Shown one piece after another: positions 46,615 through 55,300 of a stretch of 64,000 nucleotides of DNA. The position numbers were made by a program, and so were the translations under genes. The notes beneath the pieces are model-generated. The model saw only the letters and a list, made by a program, of their open reading frames with translations, did no database searches and had not been told where the DNA came from. Source of the DNA: Drosophila persimilis (taxonomy: Eukaryota; Arthropoda; Insecta; Diptera; Drosophilidae). The stretch spans positions 13,330,001 to 13,394,000 of the forward strand of contig NW_020825288.1 of assembly GCF_003286085.1 (NCBI RefSeq), given 5' to 3'. Each line of letters begins with the position of its first letter. Positions within the stretch are counted from its first letter, which is position 1.

Positions 46615-48655
46615 CTAGCCGTCCAGCTCGCCGGCGGCACAGGCATCGGCATAGCTCTTGCCGCTCTTGTCCTCCGGATTCAGTTTGATCATGTCGTCAA
46701 TGCGCAAAATGGTGATGGCTGCCTCAGTGGCAAACTTCAGGGATTTAATCTTTGACATGGCGGGCTCTAGGACGCCAGCTTTCTTGTTGTCCCTAACTAC
46801 GCCCTCGATCAAATCCAGGCCGGTCCACTTGAGACCAGAGTGCTCGGACTTGGTCTGACTGGAGTTGTGGTAGGAGCGCAGCTTGGCCACCAGATCAGTG
46901 GCATCCTTGGCCGCATTCACGGACAGTGTCTTGGGAATGACCAACAGCGATTTGGCGAACTCGGCAATGGCCAGCTGCTCGCGGGAGGCTATCGATGTGG
47001 CAAAGTTCTCCAGGTAGATGGACAGAGCGGCTTCCACGCAGCCACCGCCAGCAACCACCTTTTTGCTCTCCAGCACGCGCTTCACCACGCACAGGGCATC
47101 GTGCACAGAGCGCTCCATCTCATCACAGTAGAAGTCATTGGGACCACGGAGAATGATGGAAGCAGCAGCGCTAAACAAGAATTAATATGTAAATTTTTTC
47201 CATTCGAAAAGTCTTTGAATCTGGTACTTACCGAGCCTTTGTTCCCTTGATGAGAATGAGCTCATCATCGCAGATACGCTCCTGTGCAATCTCGGCGGCC
47301 TCACCCACCATCGAAGCATCGAAGCTCTCCTCACCATCCATATTCGTCAGAGAGGTAAGGAAAGCAGCACCAGTGGCCTTGGCAATGATCTTCAGATCAC
47401 TTTTCTTCACGCGGCGCACAGCCATGGCTCCGGCCTCAACGAAATACTTCATGCAGAGATCATCGACGCCGCCGCTGACCAGAACCACGTTCACACCAGT
47501 GCCCAGAATCATGTTGATGCGCTCCTTGGTGATGTCCAGCTCACGCGCACGAATGGCCTCCAGCTTGTCGGGATCGTTGATCAGCACCTGCACTCCCATC
47601 TTCATTTTGGTCTTCTGCAGCGAAAAGTCCAAGCAGGCAATCTTTGCGTTCACAATCTTCTTCGGCATCTGCTGAGATGCAATGGTACAGTTGAGGGCGT
47701 ATCCAGGGATCAGCACCGATTCCCGGGCCGACTTTCCATGGGCCTTCAGCACATTGATGGCCTTGATCGAGTAGGCGGTCTGGCCCCTGGGGTCTGTAAT
47801 CTTAACGGACTGAGCAGCATCCACAACCATGGTGGAGAAGAAATCGGAATCAGCGCCAATAATCTTGGAGCTCATCGAAGTTTTGGCGATGTTGATCAGC
47901 GTATCGCGACCCAGCTCGTCCACTGGGGCAGTCAGATGCTCGGAGATGTACTTGCAGGCCTCCTTGCAGGCAATACGGTAGCCGGAGATGATCGAAGTGG
48001 GATGGATCTTTTGCTTGACCAACTCGTCGGCATTCTTCAGCAGCTCGGCGGCCAAAATGACCACAGATGTGGTGCCATCTCCGACCTCCTCGTCCTGCAG
48101 CTGAGCCAGCTCAACCAAAACCCTTGGGAGACCACAATTAATCATCATTCACATTGTGCCTGCTGCCATCTACTTACTTGGCGGCTGGGTGCTCCACCTC
48201 GAGCAATCGCAAAATGGTGGCTCCATCGTTGGTTACCGTGACATCACCGATGTCGTCCACCAGCATTTTGTCCAGGCCAACCGGCCCCAAGGAGCTCTTC
48301 ACAATGTTGGATATGGACAGCGCGGCCATAACTAAAGAAAAGACAGGATGGAAAATGGAGTCATAACCTCACTTTGCACTGTTTACAGGAGAACTCATAT
48401 TATCATCAGGTATACTATGAATTCATTAGATAAACCTTCGCTTCTCATTGGGAAAGCCTCCGACAACTTTGTTCGGGAACATTCTGGGCCCGTAACATAC
48501 CGCCTGACCAGAAACGTGCTTCGCCCACCGGCAGACAGACAGACGCGCTCTGCAGCTGTCGTTAAAAGCAAATGTTTCTTACCATTCTGTGTGCGCACCG
48601 GCGCTCCAGACTGCCGCGTGCCCGCAATAGATAAAGGACTTGCCATAGTCGACAT
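46615..48655 (-). CDS. CCT1: T-complex chaperonin subunit alpha (CCT1/TCP-1 alpha)
   Basis: Exons 48655-48583, 48331-48178, 48122-47232 and 47170-46615 give 557 residues, the usual length. CCT1 (formerly T-cp1) is one of eight paralogous subunits of the cytosolic TRiC/CCT double-ring chaperonin that folds actin and tubulin using ATP. Diagnostic group II chaperonin motifs are [37 protein letters not shown] (with the catalytic Asp), [23 protein letters not shown] and, near the C-terminus, [10 protein letters not shown]. Exon 1 ends in G and exon 2 begins TT-ATG, restoring QNVMAALS. The ATG at 48655 is chosen for [18 protein letters not shown] motif 1 element is 91 bp upstream. Confidence 0.97.
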
Positions 48656-48745
48656 TTTGCTGTGTGTTTTTTTATGACTTTTAATAGAAAAAACGAAATA
48701 AATCAAATTGCAACCGCACGATGAACCGCCTGACTCACTTTTGGA

Positions 48746-49085
48746 CAGTGTGACCCCGGATTTATTTATCAGATATACGGTCTGACCCTCAGAAATATAC
48801 CAAAATATACCGTCACATTTTCAAAATATACCGTAAATATACCGATGAAATAACGAACACTTAAGCCCTTTAACCCTTTATATAAACAGGTTAACAACTT
48901 GAGTAAATCCTTATTTTAACTTTACTTAAAAAAAGACCACGATATCTTTCCCCTGAACTGCGCTAAAATTGTTTAAGGTTCATAATTTTCGTGGAGGGTA
49001 TTAAAATACCCACTTGTTCTCTGCCCATGATCGGAAACCATATTCCTTGATTTTGATATTCGGTTTAATATATATTATATATTTG
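48746..49085 (+). repeat. Dispersed promoter-associated repeat, copy 6 (CCT1 promoter)
   Basis: CAGTGTGACC at 48746-48755, then GGATTTATTTATCAG, CCCTCAGAAATATACC, AAAATATACCGTCAC, AATATACCGTAAATATACC. Distal text ('acaggttaacaacttgag', 'gatatctttc', 'gagggtatt', 'attccttgattttgatattc') matches copy 1. It points away from CCT1, like copy 2 from Rpn7. Confidence 0.85.
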
Positions 49086-49606
49086 AAATCGTTATAGTAT
49101 TGACGATTTTCATTTGTTGAACCTCAAAAACCTTTGCGACCGTTATACTTTTATGGGTATTGTCATTTTGTAGGTTAGGCTGAATTTTTCTAAAAAACGA
49201 TGCTTGATATTTGGATGTACACTCATATATCAATATTCTATTGTTGTGATCTTTATATTTTAGAAACTCAATACGGAGAAAAACAATGAAATAGGTAAAA
49301 CAAAATGATGGGCTCAATAATTTAAATCGAAAGGAGTTTAAGGTTCTTGTGCCTTGTCGAATGTGCAATAGTTGGGATATGCAATACCCAATCATTACTA
49401 TCATTACCCATTAGCCAAAAATAGGAAGTAGCGTAAGCAGCATAATTGTAGCATATATAAATATATATAAAGAAGGAATGAGACTGTATAATTTCTAGAG
49501 CTTCGCACCAATGTCGGACTGTTTGAAAAAATGAGAACAAATGAAATTTCACATCAGTAAGCTTCATCATCATTTTATTACATCAGTTAACATTTATTAG
49601 CCACAT
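49086..49606. other. Intergenic DNA between CCT1 and the SLC41 gene
   Basis: AT-rich, no gene recognised. The last ~30 bp are the start of the SLC41 3' UTR with minus-strand AATAAA (TTTATT at 49574-49579). Confidence 0.5.
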
Positions 49607-50983
49607 TCATATGTTCAACTTGATTCTGAACATAGGTTCATTGGCAGTGTATTCTTTGTCGAAGTATCGCAGCAGACGGAACATGACGGCGAGTAGGCCT
49701 GTGCCAAGGCCATCTCCCAGAGCCGTCAGATAGGGAATGGCAGAGCTGTCGGGATCGATCCTGTATTTCCAGAGCAGATGCACCAGGAAGTGGGCGCTCC
49801 ACAGGAGTATGAGCAGCTGCAGCAGGCTGGTCAGAGCAAAGGAACCCAAGAACACAGGACCAACAGAAATGTGCCCCTTATAGAGATAATCGGCGATATA
49901 CACGAGAATCACGTTTCCCGGTATGGAGACAATAATCAGAATACGTGAAACTCGGGAGTAAACAGTGCCATAGAAGTACACTCTGTGCGGCCACTCACAG
50001 ATGCGCGTGTCCGTGGGCAGCTGACCGAGCATGGAGCGTCTGTGCAGGATGGTGCCCATGTTGCTGGCCTGCACGCAAACCAAATTCCCGCCGATGCCAT
50101 TGATGATGGGCGAGAAGACGGCGAATCCCATGAACTGCTCCACCGACGAGCAGAGCACAAAGCCCCCAAACTCACTGATGCACAGCGCTCCCAGTACTGG
50201 TACCCAGCTCATCATGAGGAGCGGGCGTGTGTAGCTGTTCCGGAGTGCCACTATCAGCCAAAGGGGCAGCAAGACCGCCAGGTAGCAGGCCATTATGGAA
50301 ACATTAATCCACATGGACGACTTGGCCAGGTCGTACATGTAGGCAGAGCTAAAGGAGAGCAGACTGATCGTCACCACATCCCCGATGGAGGCCACAATCG
50401 GCGTGGCCATGTAGTCCGGATTGAAGCTGTAGCGCTGGGAGAACAGGATGATGACCATCAGCCCCGAGTCGAGGATCAAGCACGCGGTACTGGATGTGAT
50501 CAGGGCCGCCGCTGTCAGCGTGGAAAAGTTTTCGAACTTCAGCTTGTGGGCCACCCCGGATGTGATAGCCATTGTGAAGGTGGACAGCAGCAGGGCGCAG
50601 ACAATGGCCTGCACCTGAACCAGCGCCATGTTGCCAATGACGATCTTCCAGGTGTCGCCTTTGTTCTTCAAGTGCCCCAGATTCGAGTGCGTGCAGAATC
50701 GGGCAGCTACGCACATGTCCAGGTTGCCCTTGAGGCCGCATAGCACTGGAACCAGCACGAACAGCTCGGTCATTTGCTTGTACACGGTCCAGTGCTGGAC
50801 ATTGCCCAGCATAATGCCCGCCGTTATAGTTCCCATGCCGGCCAGAAAGAAGGGCAGCACGATCTGAATGAGTGTGGAGTACCAGGGCTCGCGGTAGATT
50901 GCATCGTCGCTGTCCTCCTGAACCTCCGGCTGCTCCTGTGGTTGTTCGACAGTTTGCTTCTCTCTCTTGGGTGCCATTTCCAC
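49607..50983 (-). CDS. SLC41-type magnesium transporter
   Basis: Single-exon frame of 458 residues. SLC41 proteins are eukaryotic relatives of bacterial MgtE and carry Mg2+ (Na+/Mg2+ exchange) across plasma or organelle membranes. The protein has an acidic, Gln/Glu-rich N-terminus (1-~30) and about ten membrane helices in two MgtE-like halves. The first half shows LVPVLCGLKGNLDMCVAARF, the second SPIINGIGGNLVCVQASNMG, the paired GxKGN / GxGGN signatures of SLC41. Helices such as IVLPFFLAGMGTITAGIML and the C-terminal YLTALGDGLGTGLLAVMF complete the pattern. It is somewhat shorter than human SLC41A1 (513 aa), mainly at the N-terminus. The ATG at 50983 is used, with a second Met two codons on. 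It lies ~330 bp from the BAF hairpin. Confidence 0.9.
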   Translation of the reverse strand: MEMAPKREKQTVEQPQEQPEVQEDSDDAIYREPWYSTLIQIVLPFFLAGMGTITAGIMLGNVQHWTVYKQMTELFVLVPVLCGLKGNLDMCVAARFCTHSNLGHLKNKGDTWKIVIGNMALVQVQAIVCALLLSTFTMAITSGVAHKLKFENFSTLTAAALITSSTACLILDSGLMVIILFSQRYSFNPDYMATPIVASIGDVVTISLLSFSSAYMYDLAKSSMWINVSIMACYLAVLLPLWLIVALRNSYTRPLLMMSWVPVLGALCISEFGGFVLCSSVEQFMGFAVFSPIINGIGGNLVCVQASNMGTILHRRSMLGQLPTDTRICEWPHRVYFYGTVYSRVSRILIIVSIPGNVILVYIADYLYKGHISVGPVFLGSFALTSLLQLLILLWSAHFLVHLLWKYRIDPDSSAIPYLTALGDGLGTGLLAVMFRLLRYFDKEYTANEPMFRIKLNI

Positions 50984-51297
50984 TCCAAAAACATCCCAGA
51001 TACATAAACATATATTGACGTATGTTTAGATCTGCTACTAGATAACAAATGCAATGCTTATAGATTTCATACACTCATGCAAGTTTTCGTTTTGTGTGTT
51101 GCTGAAAAGCATTTCGTTTAATTAATATTCAAATTGTTAATCGCCTTGAATCGAAAATAACAAAATAGTTAATACAAAAGCTGCTTCGATTGATACTTAA
51201 TAATGCCATATGCTATTAAAAAGAATACTTAAAAAGCAGTGACTACAAAATGGTTTTTCTTGTTTTTTTCAAAGATATTTGGTTTTTGCATAATAAA
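50984..51297 (-). promoter_or_regulatory. Upstream region of the SLC41 gene
   Basis: AT-rich 300 bp between the SLC41 ATG and the BAF-derived inverted repeat. It should contain the SLC41 promoter, but no clear core-promoter motif was seen. Confidence 0.3.
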
Positions 51298-51317
51298 AAG
51301 AGCTCCACGGGTGAGTG

Positions 51318-51547
51318 CGGATCGTATGCACATCTCAAAAATATCGCAATTTTGTGGCAGACCCCATGGGCAACAAATCTGTTACAGAATTGGCTGTAGT
51401 TGGAGAAACGCTGGGCGGACGATTGACTGAGGCTGGATTCAATAATGGGCGCACCGTGCTCGGGAAGTTCTTGGTTTCGAAGAAGATGAGGCGCTGTTCA
51501 AGGACTGGATGTTAAGCCTAACATCCAGTCCTTGAGCAGCTCCTTAT
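51318..51547 (+). pseudogene. BAF-derived fragment, left (plus) arm of inverted repeat
   Basis: Translated in one frame this reads [32 protein letters not shown] and [11 protein letters not shown], which match barrier-to-autointegration factor (BAF/Banf1), a 90-residue chromatin and nuclear-lamina protein. It covers about BAF residues 4-64, has no in-frame ATG, loses one base after the KK codons and is cut short, so it cannot encode BAF. There is no intron. It pairs with the right arm (51584-51813). Confidence 0.88.
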
Positions 51548-51583
51548 ACTTATTTAAAACCAGGTCGGTTGTGCCCATAAGGA

Positions 51584-51813
51584 TAAGGAGCTGTTTAAGG
51601 ACTGGATGTTAAGCCTAACATCCAGTCCTTGAACAGCTCCTCATCTTCTTCAAAACCAAGAACTTCCCGAGCACGGTGCGCGCCTTATTGAATCCAGCCT
51701 CAGTCAAGCGGCCGCCCAGCGCTTCTCCAATTACAGCCAATTCTGTCACAGACTTGTTGCCCATGGGCTCTGCCACGAAGTTGCGATATTTCTGAGTTGT
51801 GCATACGATCCGG
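51584..51813 (-). pseudogene. BAF-derived fragment, right (minus) arm of inverted repeat
   Basis: On the minus strand it reads [32 protein letters not shown] and [11 protein letters not shown], slightly closer to BAF than the left arm. It has the same one-base loss after KK and the same end point, so both arms descend from one already broken copy. No in-frame ATG. Confidence 0.88.
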
Positions 51814-51825
51814 TCCTTGGGGGCG

Positions 51826-52319
51826 GAGCTCTCTTCTAACTAAAAGTAAAAAGTAAATCGAATTAAACCTCTCTCTGAACAACAATGTCTACCGAATATA
51901 TAGCAATTACATATGCGTTAGTATATATATTGTATATAGGGGAGTTGTACACATTTGAAAGGCCTGATATCTAGTACATTTGGCTACACACGAGTCCCTC
52001 TACAGGGTGGCTCTGACTGTGATTTTGGATTATTTCGAGTAACTAGGAGTTTGCGCTATCGCTATGCTAGACTGGTTGCTTACAAATTCATTATTCGCTA
52101 GATACAAGTACATATATATATATATATATAGGTGTATTAAGTGGAAGGAAAAATGTATATATAGTATTTTATAGTGGATATCGTATGTATATGTATATGT
52201 ATATGCCTTCTAGCCTATAAACTCTTTGATTTCTCCCCTGACTCTACTGCTGCTTCTGCTTGTGCGTTTTCCGTTCTAAAAATGCGATAAAAAATATTTA
52301 AAAACCTTCCTTTGGGGAC
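51826..52319 (-). other. Apc 3' flank
   Basis: AT-rich 3' UTR of Apc with an AT microsatellite (~52112-52130) and GTATAT repeats. I saw no canonical minus-strand AATAAA between the Apc stop and the hairpin, so the Apc 3' end is unplaced. Confidence 0.5.
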
Positions 52320-55300
52320 CTATTTCCGTGCACCCACTACGGGTAGCTTGGACTTGACGCTGCCTCCTGCGGGATTGGGCGTGTTATCAAAGGTGGAGCT
52401 GCGCAGCAGCGTGGTCTTGGGTTTGGGCCCTCCGGCTCCAGCTCCGTTAAGCGTGTTGGAAGATTTCGTTTGCTGTGTCCTCAGATTGGACGATTGCTTC
52501 GTTTTGGCCTCGTCCACGCGCTTCCAGATGTTGGCAATGCGACTTTGTGCTTGGTTAATTTTGGCCGCCGCTGCAGCGGCTGCACTGCTTCCGTTCAGAT
52601 TGGAATTGCTGCGGGAGGGCGGAGTTGTGGTGGACACGCGGATGGGGGCCACCCGCGAGGTTCCCGCTGACTTCGTTCCGGCCAGACGGAGGTTGGTATT
52701 GGCCCGCTGTGGCGGACCCCGTCGGGCAAAAGGAGCTGTGACAGTGCGCTTCGGAGATCCGGCAACTGCCTTTGGACTCTCGCCGCCTGTGGCCTTCTTT
52801 GTGGGAAGCTTGGATACACGATGGCTGGGACTGGTGTTGGCCGGCTTGGCCTCTACGACGGGCACCTGGACATTGCTATTTGTGGGCACATCTTTTACAA
52901 AGGTTCCCTGGCGTTCCAGGCGGGCCGGAGCTGGTGCTGCTGCTGGAGTGGAGCCGCCGTCTGGCGGCGGCGTGGCCTTCTTTTTGGGTGGCAGCACATT
53001 CCGCTTGGCAATGGTTGGGGAGAGGGTCTTCTTTTTGTGATTGGCGGCACTGCTGCTGTTCCGCTGACTCTGCATGCTGTAGGGCGACACGTAGGCGGGT
53101 TTCTTGCGTCCCCTCACCACCTTCACGGCTGTGGCAGGCTCCAGGATGGGGGGTTGGGCTGCAATGGGTGATTTTATATCCAGCACTGGCGGAGGAGGCG
53201 GCAACTCTGGCTCCAGGCCATGACACGACTCTGTCTCCGAGTTCTGATCGCATTCGGGGTGATCCTCCGGGTGCTCCTCCGCCACCTCCTGGGCCTGTCC
53301 AATGTTGATGTCCGTGATGTAGGTGAACTGCTGCATCATGGCGCGAATGGAGGACAGCTGCTCGCTGGGACAATCGTCTCCCATGGCCTGCCCCTGGATG
53401 AGCGCCCGGGGACACTCAATCAGTTGGGTCTTGTAGCGCTCGGCACTGCCTCTCCTCCGGCCATTGGCGCGTGGTGTCGATGGCGTGGCCACTTGTCCCG
53501 TGGTCTCCACAATTTCAATCTGCAGCGTTTCGTTGAACTCTAGACCGTCCAGCTCTTCGCTTTTGCTGGCAATGGTGTAGGTCTTGAAGCGGTCCTTGGC
53601 CAGCCGTCGCTTCTGTTTGGGTGTCAGCGAGCGTCGATTGGGTGATGGCGTTGATCCCTGCTTGGGCGTGGACTCGGCCGAGCTAAAGTCATTCATGGTG
53701 GCGTCTTCATCGCCATCCTCCTCGTCGTAGCAGCTCTGGAGCACTGTAAAAGACTGATCGTCGCAGGCGGCCGTTTCGTAGTTCGACACCGAGATGGTGG
53801 TGGCCATGCTGCAGTCCTGCTCGCCATCGGCCACCTCCGACTGGATGCTGTCCACGCTGATCATCGAGTCGAGCAGCTCGTCCATCAGCGACGGCGGCTT
53901 GATGTTGTCCAGCAGATTGCAGCTGGAGTTCACGCTCTCCGCGCTGCCAGCGAGGTGCCCGAGAGCCCGCCGGGCCACCAGATTGGCGGGGAAAACCTTG
54001 CGGGCAAATCTTGGCGATTTGCTGGGCAACGGCAGGCGCAACGAGCTGGGCTGTGAGTGATCCTGGTAGCAGCTATTCAGCGATTCCATGCCTGAGGGCG
54101 GGCGCACGTTGTCCAGATCCAGGCTGTTGATGCTGAACGTCTGCTCGGTGTTGTCCTCATCTCCATTCTGTAGATTCTGCAGCAGATTCTCGGCCACCGC
54201 ACGCGCCTCAAAAGCAATTATCGTGGAGTTAGTCATCATGGAGGAGCTGGTGCCATTGAACAGCAGGTTCCGCTGCTGCACACCGGCATTCTGCACTTGG
54301 CCTCCCAGCTGAAAGTTCAGTCCGCCGCCCGAGGAGCTGCCCGAGTGGCCTCCGTTCATTAGGGTATGCGTTACCGTCTCCGTGTCCAGAGATTCCGGCT
54401 GCGATGGCTGTTCCTCGTTGGTGGGAGTGATCTCTGCCAGTTCGTTGACCAATGACTTGGCCTCTGTGGCCTCTTCATCGTCCACATCCACATCCACATC
54501 ATCATCGAAGCTGAGCGAGGCCTGGAGTACGGGTGCTGTTTGACTGACACTGGGAAAGGACACATCATTCGGACAGGTATTCTCGTTCCAGGTGTTGTGA
54601 CTATTGGTATTCGTGTGGTTGTGATTCTTGCTGTGGCTGTGGCTGTGGCTCCTTAGCTGCTCCGCGGAGGTGACAAACTCCAGGGTTAATCGCTCCACGG
54701 ATTTTAGCATCAGATCGGGATCCTTGTGCTTCTCGTTGGCCGAGCCCGAGCTGCAGCTGGCACTGGGGGGAGTACTGTCCAGTCGTACCACGGTGTCCAT
54801 AATAAAGGATTGGTTGGACTCATCGCTGGATCGATCAGAGTCCAACTCCAGCTTAGACCCAATACCTGTCTCGAGAGCATTCCCGTTCCCGTTCGCGGTC
54901 GCGTTCTCTCGACCTGGAGCTGGAGCTGGGCTTTTTGTTGTGTCGATGCCTGTGCCGGTGGCGGCGATATGACTGCTCTGGGACAGGCTGTTCGGGCTGG
55001 GGATACTGTTGCTGCTGTTGCTGTTGCTGCTGGTGGCGTGCGCTTTCTGCTCTACGTCTGGAGCTGCTGCTGTGCTGGGGGCACTTGCTGATGTAGTAGC
55101 TGCCATTGGGTGACACGGTTCCAATGCAGCTGCAGACGTAGCCAGGACGTTTTTTGGCACGGCGTTGATCTTCTTGGAGATGCCCGTATTGATGCACTCC
55201 TGCAGCAGTTTCTCGTCCTTCCTCTCGCGCTCCCTCTCGCGATGATGATGATGATGGCTGTGGCTGTGGCTGTGATGATGGTGGCTGCTGCGCTGTCGCT

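Larger units (their letters stand above)
51318..51813. repeat. Long inverted repeat (hairpin) of BAF-derived sequence
   Basis: Left arm 51318-51547 and right arm 51584-51813 are reverse complements with roughly 20 mismatches over ~215 bases by eye and no gap, separated by ~36 nt. Similarity may extend weakly to an AGAGCTCC word at both outer ends (~51298 and ~51833). Transcribed from either strand it would fold into a ~230-bp near-perfect duplex, the size range of Drosophila hairpin RNAs processed by Dicer-2. It lies between the Apc 3' end and the SLC41 5' end. Confidence 0.9.

Noticed and set aside
51315..51515. Left BAF arm as a functional BAF paralogue
   Set aside because: No in-frame ATG, a frameshift, and loss of the last third of the protein.
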